Origin: [Streptosporangium] indianense
GTDB taxonomy: Bacteria > Actinomycetota > Actinomycetes > Streptomycetales > Streptomycetaceae
Assembly: GCF_021474405.1 (NCBI RefSeq)
Contig: NZ_JAKEIO010000073.1
Coordinates: 1-36,516 of the forward strand
Direction: 5' to 3'
Length of the DNA stretch: 36,516 nt
A model generated the notes under the pieces. It was given only the letters and a program-made list of their open reading frames with translations, was not told where the DNA came from and did not search any database. This document shows, in pieces, positions 19,955 through 28,978 of the stretch (position 1 is its first letter; the number at the start of each line of letters is the position of its first letter). Both the position numbers and the translations under genes were made by a program.

Positions 19955-21919
19955 GTGCGTTCACGTAGACGTTTGCGTCCGCTCCTGTACCCGGCCGGGT
20001 CGGTGGTCCTGGCCATGGCCGCCGCCGGTTCCGTGCTGGCGGGACCGGCCGGCTCCGCCGTGGCCGCCGAGTCGGGCGGGCGCGCCGATCTGCGGGCGGA
20101 TGTGAACCGCGACGGGCGGGTCGATGTCACCACCGGCAGCGACACCAAGGGCGAGGACGGCTGGTCCGTCGAGCGTGGGGCTGTGTACCTGCCCAACATC
20201 GATGACGACGCCAAGCGGTGCCCGGTGTCCGGGCCCGGTGGCGCCCCGCTGTCCGACGCCAAGCTGGCCGCCTGCAACGACGGTTCCGACACGAAGGTCA
20301 ACGGCACCGCGGACGCCGCCGACCTGGCCCGGATCCGTTCCGTGCCGCTGCCGGATCTTCCCTCCGGGGCGACGGGCAGTCTGAAGGTGGCGGCGGGGGG
20401 TGAGCACGTGCACCTCTTCCTCAAGCGGGACGGCAAGTGGGTCCTGGTGACGTCAGGGACCCGGCTGACGGCCGCCGAGTTGCGTGCCGGTGCGGAGTTC
20501 GGTGTAGAGGCGACCGATGTCGTCCGGGACCGTGCGAAATGGGACGGCCGAGCGGTGGTCCGGCTGACCGTGACGACCGGACAGAAGTCCACCTCCGACG
20601 CGGTCACCCTGCGTGTGGCACCGCTGCTGACGCAGCATCACCTTCAGGACACCCGGCAGGTGATGGTGACCAAGGTGCAGGGCGACGGCCCGGACAGCCG
20701 TCTGCAGCGGACGTTCGTCACCGCCCTCGAGAAGGAGGTCCGGAAGGCCGGCATCACCACGCCGCTGGTGACCTTCGAGAAGTACGCCGACCGGTGGGCG
20801 CAGGACTTCGTCGAGCCGGCCTACGTCAGCATGACCGGGCCGGACGGCCGGCGGCAGGTGATGCGCGTGATGCTGCGTTCCGCCCAACCGGACCGGGACG
20901 CGGGCCGGGAGCTCTTCGAGAGGATGCGCGGCCGGGACATCGGCGTCGTGCAGGTGACCGACCGGGCGGAGCCGGACGACTGGTCGCTCAACTCCATGGG
21001 GAACCTGGAGACCATACCGCCCTACACGCACGGCGGACGTTCCTTCCCGGCCGGGCGGATCATCATGGGCGAGCGCAAGGACAGCGGGGCGCGTCCGTCG
21101 AAGGTCATGCGGACGCTGCTCACGTCGCAGGGGTTGCAGGACCCGCTGCTGCTGGACACCTCGTGGCTCGGGGTGGGGCACGTCGACGAGTTCGTGCAGT
21201 TCCTGCCTGCCGACACGCCGCGGGGCTGGCGGATCGGCGTCGCCGACCCGCAGGCGGGGCTGAAGCTGTTGCGCGACGCCAAGCGGGACGGGCACGGCGG
21301 CACGAAGATGTTCTCCGTCCCGGGCCGCAGTGACGCTCCGGCCCCCAAGGAGACCATCGACCAGGCGCTCGCCTCCCGTCATCTGGTGGCCGACAACGAG
21401 ATGGCGGCGCGGCGCATCGCGGCCAACCTGGAGATCCTCAAGCGCGAGACGGGCGTCACCGACGCGGAGATCGTGCGGGTGCCGGCGCTGTACACCCGCG
21501 ACTCGGAGGCACTGACCGCCGAGGGTCAGGAGATCCCCGTGCCGCGCCTGACGCGCATGGGCGCCGGTTCCGACCTCGTGGACAGTCTCGGGGATCACGG
21601 CCAGCAGAAGTGGCTCGCCGAGAATCCGGCCGCCGGACGTGCCGGGGCAGCGGCGACGGTGACGACCAGTGCGTACGTTCCCGGTGCGGTCAACGGCGTG
21701 CTGCTGACCCGCGACCGCTACCTCGCCCCGCGCCAGTGGGGCCCGGTCATCGCCGGCAAGGACATCTTCACGCAGGCCGTCACCGCCGCCTACGAGAAGG
21801 TCGGTCTGAAGGTGTCGTACATCGACGACTGGTACACGTACCACCTGGGGATGGGCGAGGTGCACTGTGGCACCAACACCCTGCGAGACGCGGCGTCCGC
21901 GTGGTGGCGGCAAGGGTAG
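19955..21919 (+). CDS. Secreted protein-arginine deiminase (PAD family), 654 aa
   Basis: It would convert peptidyl-arginine to citrulline outside the cell. A Sec signal peptide covers residues 1-38 (MRSRRRLRPLL, hydrophobic core, AVA cleavage). The N-terminal part carries DVNRDGRVDV at 49-58, an EF-hand-like calcium loop. The C-terminal half is the PAD catalytic fold with all four catalytic residues in place: Asp284 in DRWAQDF, His409 and Asp411 in GHVDEF, and Cys638 in GEVHCGTN, each aligning with the motifs of human PAD4. At 654 residues it matches vertebrate PADs and is longer than bacterial agmatine or arginine deiminases. The GTG at 19955 follows AGAGGA and begins the signal peptide. A strong terminator follows, so it ends its unit. 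Substrates are unknown. Confidence 0.9.
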   Translation: MRSRRRLRPLLYPAGSVVLAMAAAGSVLAGPAGSAVAAESGGRADLRADVNRDGRVDVTTGSDTKGEDGWSVERGAVYLPNIDDDAKRCPVSGPGGAPLSDAKLAACNDGSDTKVNGTADAADLARIRSVPLPDLPSGATGSLKVAAGGEHVHLFLKRDGKWVLVTSGTRLTAAELRAGAEFGVEATDVVRDRAKWDGRAVVRLTVTTGQKSTSDAVTLRVAPLLTQHHLQDTRQVMVTKVQGDGPDSRLQRTFVTALEKEVRKAGITTPLVTFEKYADRWAQDFVEPAYVSMTGPDGRRQVMRVMLRSAQPDRDAGRELFERMRGRDIGVVQVTDRAEPDDWSLNSMGNLETIPPYTHGGRSFPAGRIIMGERKDSGARPSKVMRTLLTSQGLQDPLLLDTSWLGVGHVDEFVQFLPADTPRGWRIGVADPQAGLKLLRDAKRDGHGGTKMFSVPGRSDAPAPKETIDQALASRHLVADNEMAARRIAANLEILKRETGVTDAEIVRVPALYTRDSEALTAEGQEIPVPRLTRMGAGSDLVDSLGDHGQQKWLAENPAAGRAGAAATVTTSAYVPGAVNGVLLTRDRYLAPRQWGPVIAGKDIFTQAVTAAYEKVGLKVSYIDDWYTYHLGMGEVHCGTNTLRDAASAWWRQG

Positions 21920-21941
21920 ACGACCGGGGCTCAGCCTCGCC

Positions 21942-22003
21942 GCGCCGGGGCCGGATCGGTCATCAAGAGCACCGGAGCACCACAACCGATCCGGCCCCGG
22001 CGC
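21942..22003. terminator. Strong 19-bp stem-loop between convergent genes
   Basis: Perfect 19-base arms (21942-21960 and 21985-22003) flank a 24-base loop, just after the deiminase stop and before the end of the convergent gene at 22056. It is likely bidirectional. Confidence 0.8.
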
Positions 22004-22055
22004 CCCTTCCGTCTCAGGGCCCCGCCGCCCGTGCCCCGCCCGATGGCAGTGGCCT

Positions 22056-22565
22056 TCACAGAAGCCCGGCGACCCGGCGGAGCGCCGCCCGGCTGTCGGG
22101 CCGGAGCAGTTCCTCCGGCAGCGTCGCCACCACATCCGCGTGCCGCGCGAACACGTCCCTGCACCGCTCACGCTCGGGATGATCACTGTCGCTGCCGAGC
22201 CACCACGTGATGGCCTCGCTGCCGGGGTCGACGGGCTCGGAGTAACCGGCGATCACGACCAGACGATCCAGCAGCCCGGCTCGACCGGGAACTGCGAGGC
22301 GCAGCAGGTACGGCAGGACTTCGGGTACGGCGGCGTTCATCCCGACGAGGGAGACCAGGGTGTTGGTGAGAACGCGCTGGGCCTCGGCCGCCGCGGCCTG
22401 ATCCACGAGGCCGTACAGCAGGACGGGGATCGCGGCAGGGCACTCGGCGAACTCCGACCAGCGAACCTCCTCGCACCCGTGCAGGGCAGGGTGCTCGCGC
22501 CCTGCAGCGATCACGTGCGGATATGCGCGGAGGAAGCGGTCGATCGCTGCCTCCTTGGCGGACAT
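22056..22565 (-). CDS. Hypothetical helical protein (169 aa)
   Basis: An all-helical soluble protein by appearance: SAKEAAIDRFLRAYPHVIAAG, VLLYGLVDQAAAAEAQRVLTNTLVSLVGMNAAVPEVLPYLLRLA, RCRDVFARHADVVATLPEELL and SRAALRRVAGLL. The middle resembles paired HEAT-like helices, but I do not recognise a named family. There is no signal peptide. The ATG at 22565 has only a weak purine run upstream. The gene converges on the deiminase gene and is divergent from the DUF7144 gene. No function is proposed. Confidence 0.7.
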   Translation of the reverse strand: MSAKEAAIDRFLRAYPHVIAAGREHPALHGCEEVRWSEFAECPAAIPVLLYGLVDQAAAAEAQRVLTNTLVSLVGMNAAVPEVLPYLLRLAVPGRAGLLDRLVVIAGYSEPVDPGSEAITWWLGSDSDHPERERCRDVFARHADVVATLPEELLRPDSRAALRRVAGLL

Positions 22566-22703
22566 GTCCGTCCGGGGGCCCTCCCGCCGTACGTCCCCGG
22601 TCGAGCGGAATCCACGACGGGTGAAGCCCGACGCACACGCCGTGCGAGTGCCGCGGAATCACCGTCTCGACTCGGGGTGGGACACGAGAGGGCCGTCGCA
22701 CAC

Positions 22704-22720
22704 TCACCCGCCTCGGGTGA
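22704..22720. promoter_or_regulatory. Inverted repeat TCACCCG-N3-CGGGTGA, copy A
   Basis: A perfect 7+3+7 inverted repeat, extended by one further pair (C...G) on each side. It lies 122 bases before the DUF7144 start, in the gap upstream of that gene. The flanks are almost identical to copy C at 32118 (CGCACAC before it, GGC after it). See findings. Confidence 0.7.
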
Positions 22721-22842
22721 GGCAGCCCGTTGCTTGCCGTGGGCACGCTGATGAGGACACCGGAACGGGTCGGAGCGCGGCCTGCACCAAAGGGCGTCGC
22801 TTCGCTCCCACCGCTCCCCGAGCATCGCAAACGAGGCGCACG

Positions 22843-23334
22843 ATGACCGCGACAGACACTCAACCGTCACACAGGGCGAGGGACGAATGGGCCACCGGCC
22901 TGACCGCCTTCGCGGCTGTGATGCTCTTCCTGGTCGGCCTGCTCGATATCTTCCGGGGCATCATGGCCATCGCCGAGGACGACATCTTCGTGACGACCCG
23001 CAATTACGTGTTCGAGTTCGACCTGACCGGCTGGGGCTGGGTCCACCTCGCCCTGGGCGTACTCGCCGTGATCGTCAGCCTGGGGCTGCTCAAGACGGCG
23101 ATGTGGGCCCGCGTCCTGGGCGTGGCCATCGCAGGACTCGTCATCATCGCCAACTTCCTCTCCCTGCCGCAGTACCCGGTGTGGTCGGTCGTGATGATCG
23201 CTCTCTCGGGCTTCATCATCTGGGCTCTGTGCGTCGTGCCGCGCGACAACCTCCTCGAGCCGTCTGAGGAGGCCTCCTGGCGCGAGCGCGACGACATGTA
23301 CCGTCCCACAGCCGCTCCGCGCCCGCCGCGCTGA
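22843..23334 (+). CDS. DUF7144 family membrane protein (163 aa)
   Basis: Four membrane helices: WATGLTAFAAVMLFLVGLLDIFRGI, GWGWVHLALGVLAVIVSLGLL, WARVLGVAIAGLVIIANFLSLPQYPVWSVV, and MIALSGFIIWALCVV. The conserved EDDIFV..RNYVFEFDLTGWGWVH loop is typical of this actinobacterial family. The last 25 residues are a polar cytoplasmic tail. The family is usually annotated as unknown and appears with stress-type membrane genes. The ATG at 22843 has a modest GAGG upstream. Copy A of the TCACCCG inverted repeat lies 122 bases upstream, and a terminator follows, so it is probably a single-gene unit. Confidence 0.85.
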   Translation: MTATDTQPSHRARDEWATGLTAFAAVMLFLVGLLDIFRGIMAIAEDDIFVTTRNYVFEFDLTGWGWVHLALGVLAVIVSLGLLKTAMWARVLGVAIAGLVIIANFLSLPQYPVWSVVMIALSGFIIWALCVVPRDNLLEPSEEASWRERDDMYRPTAAPRPPR

Positions 23335-23343
23335 CGCCCGCGA

Positions 23344-23381
23344 CCCCGCTGATCTGACGCCGAAAGCGCAGGTCAGCGGGG
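23344..23381. terminator. 13-bp stem-loop after the DUF7144 gene
   Basis: Left arm 23344-23356 and right arm 23369-23381 pair with a single T-G wobble around a 12-base loop. It begins 10 bases after the stop and separates the gene from the LuxR regulator. Confidence 0.75.
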
Positions 23382-23472
23382 CGTCGGCGCGGTCTGTCGT
23401 GCGGCTCGTCGGCAAGGCTGGGATGCTGAGGATGAAGCGCTGCCCATGACGTGGCCCTGACCGACAGGGGTG

Positions 23473-26178
23473 ATGAGCGCCGTGGCGGAAATCCATGAGA
23501 ATGTCCAAGGATCGGCGGTTCACCTCGTTCCGGCACTGTCGCGCACCGATCCCCTGGGGGATCCGTTTCTGCGCACCCGGTTCGCCCTCCCCGCGAGGCC
23601 CCACACGTTCCTGCGTCGTCGGCGGCTCGTGGACCACCTCGACCAGGCCCTGAGGACTCCACTGACTCTCCTCAACGGGCCCGCCGGAGCCGGCAAGACC
23701 CTGCTGGCCGCGGACTGGGCCTCGGCACTGGGCCCTCCGGTCGCCTGGCTCACCTGCGATGTGGGCGATTGCCGTCCCGGCGTGTTCTGGGCCTACGTGC
23801 TGCAGGCGCTGCGGGCCTGCGGCGCACCGGCGTCCGAGGCCGTCGGCGCACCCGTGGACGCCGCCGGTGTGGACCGCAGGCTCCTGTCGGCACTGGCGGG
23901 CGATCTGAACGGCCGGGAGCGGCCGGTCGTCCTCGTGCTCGACGAGTACGACCGCGTGACGGATGCGACGGTCGCCGAGCAGCTCGAGTTCGTCCTGCAC
24001 CACGCCGGCCCGGGACTGCACCTCGTGCTCGTCACCCGCACCGAACCACTGCTCCCCTTGCACCGCTACCGGGCGGCCGGTGATCTGACGGAGATCCGCT
24101 CCGCCGAACTGGCCTTCACCCCGGAAGAGGCCGCCACGCTGCTGGAACTGCACGGTCTGAGCCTGCCGGTGCAGGCGACGCGGAACCTGGTCGACCGCAC
24201 ACAGGGCTGGGCCGCCGGCCTGAGCCTGTCCGCCCTGGCCGCCCGGGAGACGTCCGACCCCGAGCTCTATCTGAAGGAGTTCGAGGCGGATCGCAGCACC
24301 GTGGCGGACTTCCTGCTGGCCGAGGTCCTCAAGAGGCAGACGCCGGAGACACAGGATCTCCTGCTGCGCGTCAGCGTCCTGGAGCGCTTCTGTCCCGATC
24401 TGGCCGACGAGCTGACCGACCGTGCCGACGCCGAGCCCCTCCTCGCCGGGCTGCACCGGGAGAACGCGTTCGTCGAGCGTCTCGGGCATTCGTGGTACCA
24501 GCTCCACCCGCTGTTCGGGGAGATACTGCGGGCACACCTGCGCGTCCGCCTGCCCGGGCTGGAGCCGGAACTGCACCGACGGGCCGCGCGGTGGCTGCAC
24601 CGGCACGGCTTCCTGCCGGAGACACTCGCCCACAGCGCCGCCGCGGGCGACTGGGACCTCACCGCCGGTGCCCTCGTGGACGATCTCGCGATCGGGCTGC
24701 TCTTCACGGGTCCGAGCTCGGAGAACCTCTCGCGGCTGTTCTCCCACATGGGGCCCGAGGCGAGGAGCCCGGCCACCTGTCTCGTGCGTGCGGCCCGTGA
24801 CCTGTCCCGGCACGACCTCGATCACGGCCTGGCCGGCCTGCGCCGCGCCGAGGAGCAGCTCGCCCACGAGGGCGACGACGCGCACGACGCGGCGGCCGCC
24901 CGGCTGAGCTGTGCCCTGCTGGAGGCCCTGGCCGCCCGCCTGAACGGCTCTCCCCCGGAGGTCGAGAAGGCCGCCGAATCGGCCGCTGAGCTGAGGCAGG
25001 AGGTTCCGGTTCACCTGCTGGACAAGCATCCCGAACTGACCGCCCTGCTGATGACCCACGTGGGCTCCACGCTCCTGTGGGCCGGGCGCTACGAGGACGC
25101 GCGTGCCGTCCTGACCAATGTGGCCGGCGCGCCCGGCGGGTCCTCCACCGCGCTGCCCCGGGAAGAGGCGCTGGGGCATCTGGCCCTGCTCGACTACATG
25201 AACGGCTGGCCCGGCCGGGCCGAGCGCAAGGCACTGGCCGCGGTGTCCGAGGCGGACCGGCCCGGAGCGCCCCGACCGTCCGGGTCCGGGATCGGGAGGC
25301 TGGTCCTGGCCGCGGTCGCGGTGGACCGCGACGAACTGAGCCGGGCGCAGGCCCTCATCGACGAGACCACCGAGCCCCCCTCCGGAACGCCCGATCCCGT
25401 GCTGGCAGCGGGGCGCGCCCTTGCCGCGGCGCGCCTGTTGATGGCCCGGGGCAAGGTGCGGGCCGCTGTCGAGGCGGCGGACCCGGCCGTCCCCGCCGCC
25501 GTGGCCTCCCCCTGGGCGCGGAGCCACGAAGCGCTCGTCACCTCGGCCGCCCATCTGGCCGAGGGACGGCCCGACGAGGCCGCCGAGGTACTGCGGGCCG
25601 TCTCCGGCGACCAGCCCGTGTATGCCGTGGAGGCCGCGGCGATCCAGCTCGCCGCCCGGCGTCCCGCTGCGGCCTTCGACCTGCTCGACAGTGTCCACGC
25701 CGAGGGGCGCACCGGCCCGGCGGTGACGGTGCGGGCAGCGCTGGTGCGGGCCCGGGCCGCCGCCGCGGCCGGCGACGGGGCGACAGCCCGCAAGCTCGTG
25801 GCACAGGCACTGCTCGACGCCCGCCGCGAGCGGCTGCGACGTCCGTTCCTGGACGCCGGAGCGTGGATCCGGCCTCTCCTCGCCACGGCTCAGCTGCACG
25901 ACCTGGCGGCAGGCTGGCTGACACCCGCCGCGCCCGCGCAGGGCGAGGGGACCCGGCCGGAGCAACCGCCCGCACCGCTCGTGGCGGTGGAGCTGAGCGC
26001 GCGCGAGCACGACGTCCTGGACCGGGTGGCCCGCATGATGTCGACCGAGGAGATCGCCGCCGATCTCTGCCTGTCGGTCAACACGGTGAAGACCCATCTG
26101 AAGAGCGTCTACCGGAAACTCGCGGTGAACCGGCGCGGCGAAGCGGTACGCCGCGCACGCGACCTCCGGATGCTCTGA
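23473..26178 (+). CDS. LAL-type (MalT-like) LuxR transcriptional activator, 901 aa
   Basis: A large ATP-binding regulator. Walker A GPAGAGKT is at about 69-76 and the Walker B-like VVLVLDEYD at about 153-160; the STAND-type NTPase region runs to about residue 330. A winged-helix segment follows (LHPLFGEILRAHLRVR), then a long TPR-like alpha solenoid (about 370-830), and the C-terminal LuxR helix-turn-helix: LSAREHDVLDRVARMMSTEEIAADL, then SVNTVKTHLKSVYRKL. Such proteins sense an inducer through the solenoid and activate nearby genes. Start is uncertain among GTG 23470, ATG 23473 and GTG 23482; AGGGG overlaps the first two. The MFS exporter gene follows on the same strand after 160 bases and is the best candidate target. 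Confidence 0.9.
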   Translation: MSAVAEIHENVQGSAVHLVPALSRTDPLGDPFLRTRFALPARPHTFLRRRRLVDHLDQALRTPLTLLNGPAGAGKTLLAADWASALGPPVAWLTCDVGDCRPGVFWAYVLQALRACGAPASEAVGAPVDAAGVDRRLLSALAGDLNGRERPVVLVLDEYDRVTDATVAEQLEFVLHHAGPGLHLVLVTRTEPLLPLHRYRAAGDLTEIRSAELAFTPEEAATLLELHGLSLPVQATRNLVDRTQGWAAGLSLSALAARETSDPELYLKEFEADRSTVADFLLAEVLKRQTPETQDLLLRVSVLERFCPDLADELTDRADAEPLLAGLHRENAFVERLGHSWYQLHPLFGEILRAHLRVRLPGLEPELHRRAARWLHRHGFLPETLAHSAAAGDWDLTAGALVDDLAIGLLFTGPSSENLSRLFSHMGPEARSPATCLVRAARDLSRHDLDHGLAGLRRAEEQLAHEGDDAHDAAAARLSCALLEALAARLNGSPPEVEKAAESAAELRQEVPVHLLDKHPELTALLMTHVGSTLLWAGRYEDARAVLTNVAGAPGGSSTALPREEALGHLALLDYMNGWPGRAERKALAAVSEADRPGAPRPSGSGIGRLVLAAVAVDRDELSRAQALIDETTEPPSGTPDPVLAAGRALAAARLLMARGKVRAAVEAADPAVPAAVASPWARSHEALVTSAAHLAEGRPDEAAEVLRAVSGDQPVYAVEAAAIQLAARRPAAAFDLLDSVHAEGRTGPAVTVRAALVRARAAAAAGDGATARKLVAQALLDARRERLRRPFLDAGAWIRPLLATAQLHDLAAGWLTPAAPAQGEGTRPEQPPAPLVAVELSAREHDVLDRVARMMSTEEIAADLCLSVNTVKTHLKSVYRKLAVNRRGEAVRRARDLRML

Positions 26179-26338
26179 GCCCTCTGCCGATCACCCGCGC
26201 CGCAAAACCGTACTTCCCCCTTCGTGGGTGAGGCGTGCGGCGCGCACATCGGGTGCCATGGGGACAGCCGGCGACGCGTTCGCCGGCGTACGCCGGGCAC
26301 TGCCCCGGCGAACCGGTCGACGCGGCGAGGTGGACACC

Positions 26339-27958
26339 GTGAAGCGCTGGCGGGCTCTGATCGTCCTCGGGGCGGCCCAGTTCCTGATGGTCCTGGACAC
26401 CTCCGTGATGAACGTGTCCATCAGTCAGCTGGTCGAGGACTTCGACACCGAGGTCACCGCCATTCAGGCCGTCATCACCCTGTACGCGCTGGTGATGGCC
26501 GCTTTCATGCTGATCGGCGGCAGGCTCGGGGACATCGTGGGACGTCGCCGCATGTTCCTGCTCGGGATGCTCGTCTACGGCGTCGGGTCGGGCCTGACGG
26601 CTCTGGCACCCGCTCTGTGGGTCCTCATGCTGGGCTGGTCCGTCATCGAAGGGCTCGGAGCGGCCATGGTGCTGCCGGCCATGGCGGCCCTCGTCGCGGA
26701 GTCGTACCGCGGACGCGACCGGGCCATCGCCTACGCGGTCATCGGCGGGCTGGCCGGTGCGGGCATCGCGGTCGGCCCGCTGCTGGGCGGATGGGTGACG
26801 ACGTATCTGACCTGGCGGCTGGTCTTCGCCGGAGAGGTCGTGGTCGTCGTGGCGGTGCTGCTGTGCCGCCGGGTGATCGCGACGCCCCCCACGAGCGGGC
26901 GGCGCCCCCGACTGGACGTGGTCGGCGCGGTCCTCTCCGCGGCCGGTCTCGGGCTGGGTGTCCTCGGCGTGCTGCAGAGCAGCACCTGGGGATGGGTACA
27001 GCCCCGGAACCCGCCCTTCACCGTGCTCGGCTTCGCCCCGACCCTGTTCGTCGTCGGCGCCGGGGCCGCTGTCCTGGCCGTCTTCCGCTGGTGGGAGCGG
27101 CGGCGGGAGCACGAGAGCGCCGATCCGCTGGTGCACTTGGCCCTGCTGCGCAGACCCGTGCTGCGGTCGGGCCTGCTGACGCTGCTGAGCCAGAACCTCA
27201 TCCTGCTGGGCCTGTTCTTCACCATTCCGCTGTACTTGCAGGTGGTGCAGGGGTTCGACGCCTTCGAGACCGGTCTGCGTCTGCTCCCGGTGTCCGTCAC
27301 CATGCTGGTGACCTCCCTGTGCGGGTCCTCCCTGGGGCGCCTGATCGGGCCGCGCCGGGTGGTCCGGCTGGCCCTGGCGACGCTGGTGGCGGCCATCGTG
27401 TGGCTGCTGGCCACGATCGACCCGGCCATCGACGACGGGCAGTTCGCCGGTGCCATGGCCGTGCTGGGCGTGGGGGTCGGGCTGCTCGCCTCGCAGCTGG
27501 GCAACATCGTGCAGTCCGGGGTGGGCGAGGAGGAACGCAGCGAGGCGGGCGGGCTGCAGTTCACGGCACAGAACCTGGGCTCCGCGCTGGGCACCGCGCT
27601 CATCGGCTCCCTCCTCATCGGCGCGCTGGCCCATGCCTTCACCACGCGGGTGGAAGACAACGCGCAACTGTCCGAGGAGACCCGTGCACAGGTCGGCGTC
27701 GCCCTGGAGGCCGGGATCACCTTCGTCCCCACCGATCAGCTGCGTTCGGCGGCCGAGCGTGCCGGGCTGCCGCCGTCCGAGGTCGACGCCGTCACCGAGT
27801 CCTACGCCGAGGCGCAGTTGCAGGGTCTGAAGGCGGCGATCCTGGCCACCGGCGGCGTGGCTCTGGCCAGTTTCCTCGTCACCCCGCACCTGCCGGCCGC
27901 ACGCGGCAGCCGTCCTCGCGATCAGGACGCCGACGCCATGGCCGGGGCGACCGGATAG
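26339..27958 (+). CDS. DHA2 (EmrB/QacA) family MFS exporter, 539 aa
   Basis: A proton-driven drug or metabolite exporter. The start KRWRALIVLGAAQFLMVLDTSVMNVSI holds helix 1 with motif D1; motif A GGRLGDIVGRRRMF lies between helices 2 and 3; motif C-like GGLAGAGIAVGPLLGGW is in helix 5. The total pattern fits 14 helices, with a large extracellular loop before the last helix (VEDNAQLSEETRAQV onward). The GTG at 26339 has GAGGTGG upstream and leaves only a few residues before helix 1. Starts at 26228 or 26258 would add a non-hydrophobic tail. The LAL regulator gene lies immediately upstream; the substrate is unknown. Confidence 0.87.
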   Translation: MKRWRALIVLGAAQFLMVLDTSVMNVSISQLVEDFDTEVTAIQAVITLYALVMAAFMLIGGRLGDIVGRRRMFLLGMLVYGVGSGLTALAPALWVLMLGWSVIEGLGAAMVLPAMAALVAESYRGRDRAIAYAVIGGLAGAGIAVGPLLGGWVTTYLTWRLVFAGEVVVVVAVLLCRRVIATPPTSGRRPRLDVVGAVLSAAGLGLGVLGVLQSSTWGWVQPRNPPFTVLGFAPTLFVVGAGAAVLAVFRWWERRREHESADPLVHLALLRRPVLRSGLLTLLSQNLILLGLFFTIPLYLQVVQGFDAFETGLRLLPVSVTMLVTSLCGSSLGRLIGPRRVVRLALATLVAAIVWLLATIDPAIDDGQFAGAMAVLGVGVGLLASQLGNIVQSGVGEEERSEAGGLQFTAQNLGSALGTALIGSLLIGALAHAFTTRVEDNAQLSEETRAQVGVALEAGITFVPTDQLRSAAERAGLPPSEVDAVTESYAEAQLQGLKAAILATGGVALASFLVTPHLPAARGSRPRDQDADAMAGATG

Positions 27959-27985
27959 ACCCAGTGAGTCGGAGGGGAGTCGTTC

Positions 27986-28510
27986 GTGTTCAGGACAACC
28001 GCCACCCCGGCCGAACGCAGCAGGCGACGTGCCGAGCGCCGGGCCGGCGCGGACTACACCGGCGGCGTCTACGGTTCCATGCTGGCGTCCTCCGTGGTGA
28101 TCGGCGCCGGCTCCCTGGGGCAGTTCCCGCGGACCGAGCTGGTGTTGCTGCTGCTCCTCACCGGTGTGGTGTTCTGGATCGCGCACGTGCACGCCCAGCT
28201 GTTCGGGGCACGCCTGGCGCAGCAGGCTCCGGACCGCGCTCTCGTCCTGCACGTGTGCCGTGACGAGTGGCCCATCGTCAAGGCCGCGGTCCCGCCAGCC
28301 GTCGCGGTGGCGATCAGTCCGCTCCTCGGACTGGACGTGCGAGGAGCGGTCTGGCTGGCTCTGTGCGTCGCCGTGGTCGGCCAGATCGGCTGGTCCGTGG
28401 CCGCCGCACGCCGCGCCGGTGCCTCGCCACGGCTCATCGCCGTCACGGCGTCGGTCAACCTGTTCCTCGGTCTGCTCATCATCGTTTTCAAGATCGTGCT
28501 GAAGCACTGA
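27986..28510 (+). CDS. Small integral membrane protein (174 aa)
   Basis: A basic N-terminus (ATPAERSRRRAERRAGADY) is followed by about four or five helices: GGVYGSMLASSVVIGAG, ELVLLLLLTGVVFWIAHVH, VKAAVPPAVAVAISPLLGL, VWLALCVAVVGQIGWSVAA, and VTASVNLFLGLLIIVFKIVL. The family is common in Streptomyces and unnamed to me. The GTG at 27986 has GGAGGGG at good spacing. It begins 27 bases after the MFS stop and so is probably cotranscribed with the exporter. Confidence 0.78.
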   Translation: MFRTTATPAERSRRRAERRAGADYTGGVYGSMLASSVVIGAGSLGQFPRTELVLLLLLTGVVFWIAHVHAQLFGARLAQQAPDRALVLHVCRDEWPIVKAAVPPAVAVAISPLLGLDVRGAVWLALCVAVVGQIGWSVAAARRAGASPRLIAVTASVNLFLGLLIIVFKIVLKH

Positions 28511-28534
28511 TCCGGGCGTCCGTCACCGGGCGGG

Positions 28535-28551
28535 TCACCTGCTCCGGGTGA
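28535..28551. promoter_or_regulatory. Inverted repeat copy D, imperfect (TCACCTG-N3-CGGGTGA)
   Basis: This matches the perfect copies at 13 of 14 arm positions, with a T in place of the sixth base of the left half. It lies 26 bases before the ATG at 28578, downstream of the previous gene's stop. At this position it could affect transcription from very close range, or it may be a decayed site. Confidence 0.5.
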
Positions 28552-28577
28552 GGTCCGGGACCGCACGGAGGCGCACG

Positions 28578-28829
28578 ATGGCGGAAAGGGCGCCGTCCGC
28601 CTGTCCCGGACATCCGTGGGAGGACAAGCTCGTGCGCTATGAGATCCGCGTCGAGGGGCACCTGTCGGAAACGCTGGCGAAGGCCTTTCCGGAGCTGGGC
28701 CATGTGGTGATGGCCGGCCAGACCGTCCTGTTCGGCCCCGTCGTGGACGAAGCGCACCTGTACGGGCTGCTGGCGCGCTGCCAGTCACTGGGACTGCGGG
28801 TCGTCGAGATGCGGCCGGTGCCGGAATGA
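28578..28829 (+). CDS. Small hypothetical protein (83 aa)
   Basis: A short protein in a conserved-looking form: KLVRYEIRVEGHLSETLAKAFPELGHVVMAGQTVLFGPVVDEAHLYGLLARCQSLGLRVVEMRPV. It has the beta-alpha-beta feel of a ferredoxin-like fold in which the last strand restores the sheet. The ATG at 28578 has GGAGG at good spacing. A GTG at 28632 would start at the conserved part, and the 18 residues before it look poorly conserved, so the true start is open. Copy D of the inverted repeat is just upstream. The function is unknown. Confidence 0.7.
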   Translation: MAERAPSACPGHPWEDKLVRYEIRVEGHLSETLAKAFPELGHVVMAGQTVLFGPVVDEAHLYGLLARCQSLGLRVVEMRPVPE

Positions 28830-28961
28830 CATGCCCGGCCCGCACGCCCACCGGATCCGCTGCTGTACCGATCGGCGTCAACTCACCTGTGTCTCCCATT
28901 TTCTGATGTGCTGTCACACCGGTCGCGGTTGCCGTACGGGCGTCCCCGCGGCACCGGCAGA

Positions 28962-28978
28962 TCACCCGTGACGGGTGA
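28962..28978. promoter_or_regulatory. Inverted repeat TCACCCG-N3-CGGGTGA, copy B
   Basis: A perfect 7+3+7 inverted repeat (pairing extends inward to 8 bp) in the 272-base gap before the HdeD-like gene, 123 bases before its ATG. The distance to the start codon is almost the same as for copy A (122). Confidence 0.72.

Noticed and set aside
22867..26097. Very long open frame (1076 codons) on the minus strand opposite the LuxR regulator
   Set aside because: The translation is Gly/Gln/Arg-rich low complexity without domains. The plus strand here encodes a complete LAL regulator with Walker and helix-turn-helix motifs. It is a high-GC shadow, as are 26078-28507 and 29511-32117 on the minus strand.
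26191..26231. Half-sites TCACCCG and TGGGTGA upstream of the MFS exporter
   Set aside because: The halves are 27 bases apart and one has a mismatch. This is not the N3 architecture of the other copies; it may be chance.
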